From NCBI GenBank assembly GCA_043762325.1, contig JAYUMU010000112.1, forward strand, positions 1-62,239: DNA of 62,239 nucleotides. Direction: 5' to 3'. The first letter of the stretch is position 1; each line of letters starts with the position of its first letter. Below, one piece after another: positions 8,509-15,513 of the stretch. Under the pieces are notes generated by a model. It saw only the letters and a program-made list of their open reading frames with translations, did not search any database and was not told where the DNA came from. The position numbers and the translations under genes are program-made. This stretch comes from JANXSS01 sp025356535 (GTDB taxonomy: Bacteria > Pseudomonadota > Gammaproteobacteria > Burkholderiales > Burkholderiaceae_D).

Positions 8509-8877
8509 ATGAAACACTCGCTACTGATCACTTCAATGCTTTCCGTGCTGGCCTTGAGCGCATGCGACAAGAAAGAAACCGTCGTGGTGCCGCCTGCTGC
8601 AACGGCAACGACGCCTAGCGAACCTTCGACGACCGTCGTCGCTGTTCCAGGTCCTGCCGGCGCGACCGGTGCAACCGGCGCTGCAGGTTCCAGCGGCGCA
8701 ACCGGCATGACGGGTTCCACCGGTTCGGCAGGTTCGACTGGCATGACCGGTGACACCGGCGCCAAGGGTTCGACTGGTTCAGCCGGCTCGACCGGCGACA
8801 CGGGCGCAACCGGCGCGACCGGTGCAACCGGTTCGGGTTCGACCGTAATCGTCGTGCCGCCCGAGCAAAAGAAGTAA
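8509..8877 (+). CDS. Collagen-like repeat lipoprotein
   Basis: A 122-residue lipoprotein. The signal peptide (residues 1-18) ends in the lipobox LSAC with lipidated Cys19; Asp20 at position +2 would favour inner-membrane retention by the E. coli rule, which may not hold in this group. Residues 48-110 are 21 uninterrupted Gly-X-Y triplets, mostly GAT, GST, GSA, GMT and GDT, so Thr occupies the Y position where hydroxyproline sits in animal collagen. The repeat is flanked by similar Val-Val-Pro-Pro segments. A short triple-helical surface rod is the likely structure. The start has an AAAGGAG site 5 bases upstream. No function can be assigned. Confidence 0.85.
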   Translation: MKHSLLITSMLSVLALSACDKKETVVVPPAATATTPSEPSTTVVAVPGPAGATGATGAAGSSGATGMTGSTGSAGSTGMTGDTGAKGSTGSAGSTGDTGATGATGATGSGSTVIVVPPEQKK

Positions 8878-8895
8878 TCGTTCTGTCTTTTGAAA

Positions 8896-8929
8896 GCAGC
8901 CGGTCGGCCATGCGTTGCTGACCGGCTGC
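8896..8929 (+). terminator. Hairpin downstream of the collagen-like lipoprotein
   Basis: Ten-base perfect inverted repeat GCAGCCGGTC / GACCGGCTGC, 18 bases after the stop codon. It has no T-tract and is followed directly by a second, T-tailed hairpin, so the two may act together. Confidence 0.55.
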
Positions 8930-8941
8930 ATCAGAATACGG

Positions 8942-8979
8942 CCCCGGTGCATCCTGCGTGATGCGACCGGGGTTTTTTT
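8942..8979 (+). terminator. Rho-independent terminator
   Basis: CCCCGGT-GCATC pairs with GATGC-GACCGGGG (one bulge) and is followed by seven T residues at 8973-8979. It ends the lipoprotein transcript before the DUF4186 gene. Confidence 0.75.
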
Positions 8980-8990
8980 ACGCAGGCGAC

Positions 8991-9407
8991 ATGGCGATTA
9001 ACATCATGCAAACTCAGCGCAGTCCGGAAGGCATCGTGATCACGCTTGCACGGTCACCTTTTCGGCGCAAGTTCAAGCTCTCGGTCGGCGACCGGGCACA
9101 CCTGCACGAGTACGGCATGGCGCAGGTGCTCGCGCACGCGCATGCGCTGGTGGGTCAACGCCTGACGCCCGCCGAACCGGAAAACGAGGGCAGGCAGACC
9201 CCCTTCCGGGGCGACCCCGTCTTTGTGGCGCAGCACGGCACGGCCACCTGCTGCCGACGTTGCCTGCAGAAGTGGCATCACATCCCGGCAGGCCGCAGCC
9301 TGACGGCCGAAGAAGAAAATTACATTGTCAACGTGATCGAATGCTGGCTGCAGGCGCAATCGCGCCCGCGCCGCAACGCCTACGAATTACCTGCCGCGAC
9401 CGCCTGA
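8991..9407 (+). CDS. DUF4186-family protein
   Basis: A 138-residue protein matching the DUF4186 pattern: an SPFRRKFKLS segment near the start, then FVAQHGTATCCRRCLQKWHHIPAGRSLT (described here in pieces: FVAQHGTATCC, then RRCLQKWH) and the helix EEENYIVNVIECWL. The CC-x2-C plus H arrangement suggests a zinc or other metal site. The family is described only as a DUF; no function is known to me. The ATG at 8991 is used because longer starts fall inside the terminator; a start at 9006 is also possible. Its 3' end overlaps the convergent rhlE gene by 21 bases. Confidence 0.7.
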   Translation: MAINIMQTQRSPEGIVITLARSPFRRKFKLSVGDRAHLHEYGMAQVLAHAHALVGQRLTPAEPENEGRQTPFRGDPVFVAQHGTATCCRRCLQKWHHIPAGRSLTAEEENYIVNVIECWLQAQSRPRRNAYELPAATA

Positions 9408-10739
9408 ACGGCGTGCCGCCGCAGGGCGGGCAGCCGTGCCACCGCCAAAAGATTTGGCGGGGCCAGGGCCAGTGCCGGTGCGGCCGGCCGGTGCCGTCCG
9501 CGCACCGGTGTTGCCGCCCGAGCGCGGCTGTTGCGGACGACGCGCCTGCATGTCGCCGCTGCGTTTCTGGATCGGCTGCGCACGCGCCAGTGGATCAGGC
9601 TCGAAACCGGCGATGGTCTCGCGCGGCAGTTCGCGCTTGATCAGGCGTTCGATATCACGCAGCATTTCATGTTCATCCACGCAGACCAGCGAGACCGCTT
9701 CGCCGGTGGCGCCGGCGCGTCCGGTGCGACCGATCCGGTGCACATAATCTTCCGGAATGTTCGGCAGGTCGTAGTTCACCACATGTGGCAACTGGTCGAT
9801 GTCGATGCCGCGCGCTGCAATGTCGGTTGCCACCAGCACCTGCAGGCTGCCTTCCTTGAATTCGGCCAGTGCGCGGGTACGGGCCGACTGGCTCTTGTTG
9901 CCGTGGATCGCCAGGCCGGTGATGCCGTCCTTGCCGAGTTGCTCCACCAGCTTGTTGGCGCCGTGCTTGGTGCGGGTAAATACCAGCACCTGCGTCCACT
10001 GCTTGGTCTTGATCAGGTGCGTCAACATCGGATGCTTGCGGTCGCGGTCGACCGGATGGATCTTCTGGGCGATCATTTCCACGGTCGAATTGCGGCGGGC
10101 GACCTCGATCATCGCCGGCGCATTGAGCAGGCCGTCGGCCAGCGCCTTGATCTCTTCGGAAAACGTCGCCGAGAACAACAGGTTCTGCCGCTTCTTCGGC
10201 AACACCGCCAGCACCTTCTTGATGTCGCGAATGAAACCCATGTCGAGCATGCGATCGGCCTCATCCAGCACCAGGATTTCCACCTGGTTCAGGTTGACGG
10301 TTCCCTGCTGCATGTGGTCGAGCAGGCGACCGGGCGTTGCCACCAGGATGTCGACGCCGTGCTTCAACAGCTTGATCTGCGGATTGATGCCGACGCCGCC
10401 AAAGATGACGGTCGAGGTCAGTTTCAGGTACTTGCCGTAGGTGCGCACGCTTTCCTCGACCTGCGCGGCGAGTTCGCGCGTCGGTGTCAGGATCAGCGCG
10501 CGGATCGGCCGCTGCGAGGCGGCATTGACCGGCGCACCGGCGGCGGTTGACAGGCGATGCAGGATCGGCAGGGTAAAGCCGGCGGTCTTGCCGGTGCCGG
10601 TTTGTGCCCCGGCCAGCAGGTCGCCGCCGGCCAGGACAGCCGGAATTGCCTGCGCCTGGATCGGCGTTGGAATGGTGTAGCCGTGGTCGGTGATGGCACG
10701 AACGATTTCATCGGCCAGGCCGAGAGAAGTAAAGGACAT
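9387..10739 (-). CDS. rhlE: DEAD-box RNA helicase RhlE
   Basis: ATP-dependent RNA helicase of 450 residues. All core motifs are present: Q-motif region around TPIQAQAIP, motif I AQTGTGKT (45-52), Ia PTRELA, Ib TPGR, II DEAD (159-162), III SAT (190-192), and the C-terminal VATDIAARGIDID and HRIGRTGRAG motifs. The C-terminal 70 residues are Arg/Gly/Ala/Pro-rich, as in RhlE proteins that work in rRNA maturation and RNA degradosome-type complexes. The closest E. coli relative by core sequence is RhlE. It is monocistronic, starting with ATG at 10739, and overlaps the DUF4186 gene tail to tail. Confidence 0.92.
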   Translation of the reverse strand: MSFTSLGLADEIVRAITDHGYTIPTPIQAQAIPAVLAGGDLLAGAQTGTGKTAGFTLPILHRLSTAAGAPVNAASQRPIRALILTPTRELAAQVEESVRTYGKYLKLTSTVIFGGVGINPQIKLLKHGVDILVATPGRLLDHMQQGTVNLNQVEILVLDEADRMLDMGFIRDIKKVLAVLPKKRQNLLFSATFSEEIKALADGLLNAPAMIEVARRNSTVEMIAQKIHPVDRDRKHPMLTHLIKTKQWTQVLVFTRTKHGANKLVEQLGKDGITGLAIHGNKSQSARTRALAEFKEGSLQVLVATDIAARGIDIDQLPHVVNYDLPNIPEDYVHRIGRTGRAGATGEAVSLVCVDEHEMLRDIERLIKRELPRETIAGFEPDPLARAQPIQKRSGDMQARRPQQPRSGGNTGARTAPAGRTGTGPGPAKSFGGGTAARPAAARRSGGRGR

Positions 10740-10946
10740 GAGGATTCAGTAAAGAGTATCGGCCTGTCGCCAGAGTCGGCGCCAGTCTCAGGCAAACGGA
10801 TTAGGAAACGGAAGGTCTGTAGACAGCGGCATGTGGACTGGATCGGTTGCCGCGTGGGCGCAGTATAACAGCGTGCGGCGGTGCGGCGACAGAAGCCGCC
10901 GCCCATCGTGTCGAAAAAGCCCGGATGCGCACTCCTGTACTTGCTT

Positions 10947-11747
10947 TCAGACCGTCCTGGCGAAAGGCGAGAGCAGCGTGATCATCTGCGCGAAGACCTT
11001 GGGTGTGCCCGCAATCACGTCGCCCTTGTAAAGATAGTCGGAGTCGCCGGCAAAGGTGCCCATGATGCCGCCGGCTTCGGTGACCAGCAGCGCGCCGGCG
11101 GCCATGTCCCAGGGCTTCAGGGCCTTTTCGAAGAAGCCATCGAGCCGGCCCGCCGCCACGTAGGCCAGATCGAGCGCGGCCGAACCGGGGCGACGCAAGC
11201 CGGCGCAGCGCGGCGTGATCGCGCGAAACATCTCGATGTATTGCTCGAGTTGCGACATGTCGCGATACGGAAAACCGGTGCCGATCAGGGAATCGGCCAG
11301 CTTGTCGCGCTTGGTGACGCGGATGCGCTTGTCGTTCAGGTAGGCGCCGGCGCCCTTGGTGGCGGTAAACAGATCGTTGCGGCTCGGATCGTAGACCACG
11401 GCCTGGGTGATCTGGCCGCGGTGCTGCAGCGCAATCGAGACGCAGTATTGCGGAAAGCCGTGGATGAAGTTGGTGGTGCCGTCCAGCGGATCGATGATCC
11501 AGACGTGTTCGTTCTCGTCATGCAGGTTGGCGGAGGCGCCCGACTCTTCGCACAAAAACGCATGATCCGGATAGGCTTGCTTCAACACGTCGACGATTGC
11601 CTGTTCGGCGGCCTGATCGACTTCGGTGACGAAATCATTCGGGCTTTTTTCCGTGACCTTGATGCGGTCGATGTCGAAGGAAGCGCGATTGATGATGGCA
11701 GCGCCGCGGCGGGCGGCTTTCACCGCCGTGTTGAGCATGGGATGCAT
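10947..11747 (-). CDS. suhB: Inositol-1-monophosphatase SuhB
   Basis: A 266-residue Mg-dependent phosphatase of the inositol monophosphatase family. The metal-binding motifs EES (around residue 67), WIIDPLDGTTNFIHG (82-96) and WDMAAG (near 213) are intact. In E. coli SuhB also joins the rRNA antitermination complex and affects RNase III-linked phenotypes; whether this holds here is inference. The ATG at 11747 is the natural family start. It is divergent from trmJ with about 117 bases between starts. No terminator is obvious downstream. Confidence 0.9.
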   Translation of the reverse strand: MHPMLNTAVKAARRGAAIINRASFDIDRIKVTEKSPNDFVTEVDQAAEQAIVDVLKQAYPDHAFLCEESGASANLHDENEHVWIIDPLDGTTNFIHGFPQYCVSIALQHRGQITQAVVYDPSRNDLFTATKGAGAYLNDKRIRVTKRDKLADSLIGTGFPYRDMSQLEQYIEMFRAITPRCAGLRRPGSAALDLAYVAAGRLDGFFEKALKPWDMAAGALLVTEAGGIMGTFAGDSDYLYKGDVIAGTPKVFAQMITLLSPFARTV

Positions 11748-11864
11748 ACAGTTTCCGATAGAATGGCGGGCCGCAAGCAGGATGCGAAGGGTGCCGGATG
11801 ATTGTCAATGAGCGGTACGGCATTCAAAATGTTCGTCTGATGCCGTGCAAGGCCGCTATTTTAA

Positions 11865-12743
11865 ATGACTCTTCCCCAAACCAGAACCAATGATTGCAAT
11901 GCCCCGGCTTTGTCGGATGGCAACGGCACGCCGGCTGCGCTGAAATTCATCCTGGTCGAAACCAGTCGGCCGGGCAACATCGGCGCGGCTGCCAGGGCGA
12001 TGAAGACCATGGGATTTTCGCAACTGGTGCTGGTGCGTCCGCGCTTTGCCGATGCTGCCAGCGACCCGGAAGCGATTGCCTTTGCCAGCGGCGCACAGGA
12101 CGTGCTGCAGGCAGCGCAGGTGGTCGACTCGATCGAGGCAGCGCTGGCCGGTTGCAATTTCGCCGCTGCCGTCTCGGCGCGCCTGCGGGAATTCTCGCCG
12201 CCCGTCGTCGCGCCACGCGCCCTGGCCGAGCAACTGGCCGCAGCCGTCGACTGCCGTGCGGCGCTGGTGTTCGGCAACGAGCGTTTTGGTTTGCCGAACG
12301 AGATCGTGGAAAAGTGCAATGTCCTGATCAATATTCCGGCCAATGCGGCCTATTCCTCGTTGAATCTTGCGCAGGCGGTGCAAATCGTGGCGTATGAATG
12401 CGCCGTGGCGCAGCGGGCGGCGGCATCGCCGGCCATCTCGGGCGGACTGGCAAGCGGCGCGGTTGGCGACGCCGGAATGCTCGCCGGCAGTGGCACGAAC
12501 AGCGTCGGCACCGGTGGCGGCCTGGTCGGCTTTCACGGCCAGGCGGCGGGCTTGCAGCAGGTCGAAGCCCTGTACGGGCATCTTGAAGAGGCATTGGTGG
12601 CGCTCGAATTCCTCGATCCGGCCAATCCGAAAAAGCTGATGACGCGCCTGCGCAGGATGTTTTCGCGCGCCGGGCTGGAAGTCGAGGAAGTCAATATCCT
12701 GCGCGGCATTGCCAGCAAGATCTTGCGCAGCCGGCAGCCCTGA
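11865..12743 (+). CDS. trmJ: tRNA (cytidine/uridine-2'-O-)-methyltransferase TrmJ
   Basis: SPOUT-class RNA methyltransferase of 292 residues that 2'-O-methylates position 32 of certain tRNAs. The N-terminal substrate motif ETSRPGNIGAAARAMKTMGF, the SAM-knot motifs LVFGNERFGLPNEIV and NIPANAAYSSLNLAQAVQIVAYE (given as consecutive landmarks), and the C-terminal helical extension are typical of TrmJ rather than TrmL. An unusual Gly/Ala/Ser-rich insert of about 35 residues (around 187-222) separates the SPOUT core from the C-terminal domain. Its stop is 30 bases from that of lexA (convergent). Confidence 0.88.
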   Translation: MTLPQTRTNDCNAPALSDGNGTPAALKFILVETSRPGNIGAAARAMKTMGFSQLVLVRPRFADAASDPEAIAFASGAQDVLQAAQVVDSIEAALAGCNFAAAVSARLREFSPPVVAPRALAEQLAAAVDCRAALVFGNERFGLPNEIVEKCNVLINIPANAAYSSLNLAQAVQIVAYECAVAQRAAASPAISGGLASGAVGDAGMLAGSGTNSVGTGGGLVGFHGQAAGLQQVEALYGHLEEALVALEFLDPANPKKLMTRLRRMFSRAGLEVEEVNILRGIASKILRSRQP

Positions 12744-12773
12744 CATCTGCCGTCGACCGCGCTGCAGGATGCG

Positions 12774-13424
12774 TCAGCCCCAGGCGCGCATCAATCCCAC
12801 TGCCAGGCCTTCCAGCGCGAAATCATCATGCTCCGGATTGACGCGAATCGGCTCGAAATCCGGGTTTTCAGGCAGCAGCTCGATCAGTGCGCCGGTCTTG
12901 CGGTAGCGCTTGACGGTGACGTCGTCGCCAAGCCGGGCGACGATGATCTGGCCGTTGCGGGCCTGGTCCGATTTCTTCACCGCCAGCAAATCGCCGTCGA
13001 GAATGCCGGCGTCGCGCATCGACATGCCGCGCACTTTCAGCAGGAAGTCCGGCAGGGCGGAGAACAGCGTGCGGTCGACATTGTAAGTCGCCTCGATGTG
13101 CTCCTGCGCCAGGATCGGCGAGCCGGCAGCGACCCGGCCGACCAGCGGCAGGCTCAGCTGCATCAGTCCCGGATGCGGCAACGCCAGCTGGGATGCCATG
13201 CGCTCGTTGCCCATGTCGCGCAACCGGATGCCGCGCGAGGTGCCGGGCGCGATGTCGATCGCACCCTTGCGGGCAAGCGCCTGCAGATGCTCTTCGGCGG
13301 CATTGGCCGAGCGAAAACCCAGTTCGCGCGCGATCTCGGCACGGGTCGGGGGAAAGCCGGTGTTGTTGATGGCGTCCCGGATCAGGTTCAGAATCTGCTC
13401 TTGCCGGGCGGTCAGCTTGATCAT
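12774..13424 (-). CDS. lexA: SOS repressor LexA
   Basis: Transcriptional repressor and self-cleaving protease of 216 residues. The winged helix (1-70) has the FPPTRAEIARELGF recognition region. The cleavage site is A100-G101 (VAAGSP), and the catalytic dyad is S135 (GMSMRD) and K172 (VTVKRY). It represses DNA-damage genes until RecA-ssDNA triggers autocleavage. The ATG at 13424 starts the canonical MIKLTARQEQIL. A consensus LexA box sits 48 bases upstream of the start, so it is autoregulated. There is no adjacent sulA- or imuA-type gene. Confidence 0.95.
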   Translation of the reverse strand: MIKLTARQEQILNLIRDAINNTGFPPTRAEIARELGFRSANAAEEHLQALARKGAIDIAPGTSRGIRLRDMGNERMASQLALPHPGLMQLSLPLVGRVAAGSPILAQEHIEATYNVDRTLFSALPDFLLKVRGMSMRDAGILDGDLLAVKKSDQARNGQIIVARLGDDVTVKRYRKTGALIELLPENPDFEPIRVNPEHDDFALEGLAVGLMRAWG

Positions 13425-13471
13425 GGCGGTGGGTGAGCCAATGGCGCGCATTGACTGGGTATTTGAACAGA

Positions 13472-13487
13472 CTGTATTTTTATACAG
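13472..13487 (-). promoter_or_regulatory. LexA (SOS) box
   Basis: CTGTATTTTTATACAG fits CTGT-N8-ACAG exactly and is embedded in a wider ACTGTAT...ATACAGT palindrome. On the minus strand it contains a TATAAA-like element, so LexA would block the lexA promoter directly. The remaining divergent gap up to rpsF holds the rpsF promoter. Confidence 0.9.
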
Positions 13488-13630
13488 TATTCGTCGTGGT
13501 GCAAGCAGATTCGCATGCCGGACCGATGGAAAAGGTGCATGGGTGCCGCAGCAGGCGGCCGCCTTGCGCCGGTTCGTGCCGGTTCGCGCCACGCCGCGGC
13601 TCACGCCGGATCGGCAACCGATTGAATGCG

Positions 13631-13659
13631 TTGAGTTTTTCCCCATTCCAAGCTATCAT
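13631..13659 (+). promoter_or_regulatory. Sigma70-type promoter of the rpsF operon
   Basis: TTGAGT at 13631-13636 and TATCAT at 13654-13659 are separated by exactly 17 bases. This would start the transcript near 13666, about 70 bases before rpsF. Confidence 0.65.
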
Positions 13660-13734
13660 CTCGGGCTTTCCTCTTCCCACACTCGTCTTGACGCCGGGGT
13701 GGGCGTTAGTTACACAGTCCATATAGGAGTTTGC

Positions 13735-14103
13735 ATGCGTCATTATGAAATCGTATTTATCGTCCATCCGGATCAGAGCGAGCAAGTGCCCGCGATGATC
13801 GAGCGCTACAAGACGACAGTTGCCGCCCGTGGCGGCAAGGTGCATCGTGTCGAAGACTGGGGTCGCCGCCAGATGGCTTACATGGTCCAGAAACTGGCCA
13901 AGGCGCATTACGTGTGCCTGAACATCGAGTGCGACAACGAAACCCTGGTTGAAATTGAAACCGGCTTCAAGTTCAATGACGCAGTCCTGCGCCACCTGAC
14001 CGTGAAGATGAAGAAGGCAGAAACCACGCCATCGCCGATGATGAAGACCGTGCAGAAGGAAGACGCTGCCAAGAGTCATCGTACCGAGGCGCCGGCCGCG
14101 TAA
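13735..14103 (+). CDS. rpsF: Ribosomal protein bS6
   Basis: A 122-residue small-subunit protein that pairs with bS18 on the platform of the 30S subunit. The start MRHYEIVFIVHPDQSEQ and the RRQMAY and GFKFNDAVLRHLTVK segments are diagnostic. The C-terminal 25 residues are a low-complexity Lys/Glu/Thr/Ala tail, as in many betaproteobacteria. The ATG at 13735 follows ATAGGAG. It is the first gene of rpsF-priB-rpsR-rplI. Leader regulation by the S6:S18 complex is known in many bacteria; I did not identify a clear structure here. Confidence 0.96.
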   Translation: MRHYEIVFIVHPDQSEQVPAMIERYKTTVAARGGKVHRVEDWGRRQMAYMVQKLAKAHYVCLNIECDNETLVEIETGFKFNDAVLRHLTVKMKKAETTPSPMMKTVQKEDAAKSHRTEAPAA

Positions 14104-14136
14104 TTGCAATCTGCCCGTGCAACTGAAAACAGCAAC

Positions 14137-14496
14137 GTGAATCAACCCAGCGCAGCATCGCCGCAAGCGACACTGCAAAACCAGCTTCAGTTCGTCGCAT
14201 CGATTGCCGAGCGTGAAATTTTGCGCTACACACCGGCAGGTATTCCGATGGTTTCGGCAAGATTGCTGCATCAGTCGCAGCAATTGGAAGCAGGCATCGT
14301 CCGGATGGTCGAGTTTGAAATCGCAGCGCTTGCCGCCGGCGAAATTTCAGGCCGGTTCAGCCAGGCGGCATTGGGTGGCATGTTTGCCTTCAACGGTTTT
14401 CTGGCACGGCGCAATCGCAACAGCAAAGGCCTGGTGTTTCATATTGCCGATTTTCAGGCATTCGATTTGCCCGATCTCGACACATCCACAATCTAG
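14137..14496 (+). CDS. priB: Primosomal replication protein N (PriB)
   Basis: Single-stranded-DNA-binding OB-fold protein (119 residues from the GTG at 14137) that assists PriA in restarting stalled forks. The core NQLQFVASIAEREILRYTPAGIP, the VEFEIAALAAGEI strand and the C-terminal GLVFHIADFQ strand fit PriB (landmarks listed separately). Position between rpsF and rpsR is the conserved priB locus. There is no ATG before the OB fold. The GTG (VNQPSAASPQ) is my choice; a TTG at 14104, directly after the rpsF stop, would add 11 residues. Confidence 0.85.
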   Translation: MNQPSAASPQATLQNQLQFVASIAEREILRYTPAGIPMVSARLLHQSQQLEAGIVRMVEFEIAALAAGEISGRFSQAALGGMFAFNGFLARRNRNSKGLVFHIADFQAFDLPDLDTSTI

Positions 14497-14516
14497 TATT
14501 CCTACAGGAGCCAAAA

Positions 14517-14807
14517 ATGGCATTCGGTAAAAAGTTCGACAAGAACAAGCTCAAGCTCAAAGAAAAACGCAAGCAACAGAATCCGCTGTTCAAGCGCAAG
14601 AAATTCTGCCGCTTCACCGCCGCACATGTCGCCCAGGTCGACTACAAGGACGTCGATACCCTGAAGGATTTTGTCCAGGAAAACGGCAAGATCATGCCAG
14701 CCCGTCTGACCGGCACCAAGGCGCATTATCAGCGTCAGGTCGATACCGCAATCAAGCGCGCCCGCTTTCTCGCGCTGTTGCCGTACACCGATCTGCATAC
14801 CGCTTAA
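14517..14807 (+). CDS. rpsR: Ribosomal protein bS18
   Basis: Small-subunit protein of 96 residues, partner of bS6. The core FKRKKFCRFTAAHVAQVDYKD, the NGKIMPARLTGTKAHYQRQ stretch and the IKRARFLALLPYTD helix are diagnostic (landmarks listed separately). The N-terminus is longer and more basic than in E. coli (75 residues), as is usual in betaproteobacteria. ACAGGAG precedes the ATG. It lies 20 bases after priB in the same operon. Confidence 0.96.
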   Translation: MAFGKKFDKNKLKLKEKRKQQNPLFKRKKFCRFTAAHVAQVDYKDVDTLKDFVQENGKIMPARLTGTKAHYQRQVDTAIKRARFLALLPYTDLHTA

Positions 14808-14829
14808 TTGACGGCAATAGGAGAAAACC

Positions 14830-15282
14830 ATGCAAGTCATTCTGTTAGAAAAAGTCGTCAATGTCGGTAACCTCGGTGAGGTCGTGCGCGTCAAGGACGG
14901 CTATGCCCGTAACTTCCTGATCCCGCAAAAGCTCGCGCGCCGGGCAACGACGAACGCCGTCGCCGAGTTCGAGGCAAAGCGTGCCGACCTGGAAAAAGCA
15001 GCCGCTGCAAAGCTGGCCGAGTCGCAAAAGCAGGGCGAGAAACTGGCCGGCCTGACGGTGCAGATTTCGCAGAAGGCCGGCGTCGATGGCCGCCTGTTCG
15101 GCTCCGTCACCAATGCCGACATCGCCGATGCACTGACCAAGCAGGGCTTCCCTGTCGAGAAAGCGCAGATCCGCATGCCGCAGGGACCGTTGAAGACCGT
15201 TGGCGACCATCCGGTATCGGTGGCGTTGCATACCGACGTCGTCGTTGAAGTCGTGGTTGCCGTACTCGGCGAGCATGCCTGA
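14830..15282 (+). CDS. rplI: Ribosomal protein bL9
   Basis: Large-subunit protein of 150 residues that binds 23S rRNA domain V through its N-terminal domain. MQVILLEKVVNVG, GYARNFLIPQKLA and the long alanine-rich central helix followed by the GRLFGSVTNADIADAL C-terminal domain are all present. ATAGGAG precedes the ATG. It is the last gene of the operon and is followed by two hairpins, the second T-tailed. Confidence 0.96.
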   Translation: MQVILLEKVVNVGNLGEVVRVKDGYARNFLIPQKLARRATTNAVAEFEAKRADLEKAAAAKLAESQKQGEKLAGLTVQISQKAGVDGRLFGSVTNADIADALTKQGFPVEKAQIRMPQGPLKTVGDHPVSVALHTDVVVEVVVAVLGEHA

Positions 15283-15300
15283 TGCATGACTGACCGCACC

Positions 15301-15331
15301 GCCGGCGGCAACCGCAATGGTTGCCGCCGGC
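15301..15331 (+). terminator. Strong hairpin after rplI
   Basis: Perfect 13-base stem GCCGGCGGCAACC / GGTTGCCGCCGGC with a 5-base loop. It lacks a T-tract itself and is followed 10 bases later by a T-tailed hairpin. Confidence 0.7.
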
Positions 15332-15340
15332 ACGCAGGAA

Positions 15341-15365
15341 CAAGCCGGGTTCGCCCGGTTTTTTT
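15341..15365 (+). terminator. Rho-independent terminator of the rpsF operon
   Basis: CCGGG-TTCG-CCCGG stem with a tetraloop and a run of seven T residues at 15359-15365. With the preceding hairpin it separates the ribosomal operon from dnaB. Confidence 0.8.
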
Positions 15366-15500
15366 ACGTCCGTGCACAGTGCCGCGGGCACGCCGGCGCC
15401 GCATGCAGGTGCCGTAAAGCCGCGCCAGGTAAAGTGAAAGTGATGCTTTTGACACGCTTTAAATTCACTTGAGCAATGCCGGGCAGGTCGGTCGAGCGGT

Positions 15501-15506
15501 TATAAT
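15501..15506 (+). promoter_or_regulatory. TATAAT immediately upstream of dnaB
   Basis: Perfect -10 hexamer ending 7 bases before the dnaB ATG, which would put the transcript start at or next to the ATG. The best -35 upstream is TTGACA at 15449-15454, which pairs better with AGCAAT at 15472-15477 (17-base spacer). Two start sites are therefore possible. Confidence 0.4.
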
Positions 15507-15513
15507 CCGGCCC

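Noticed and set aside
8496..8801. Proline/valine/glutamate-repeat frame opposite the collagen-like gene
   Set aside because: The repeat is a mirror of the Gly-X-Y codons; the lipoprotein has a signal peptide, lipobox, ribosome site and terminators.
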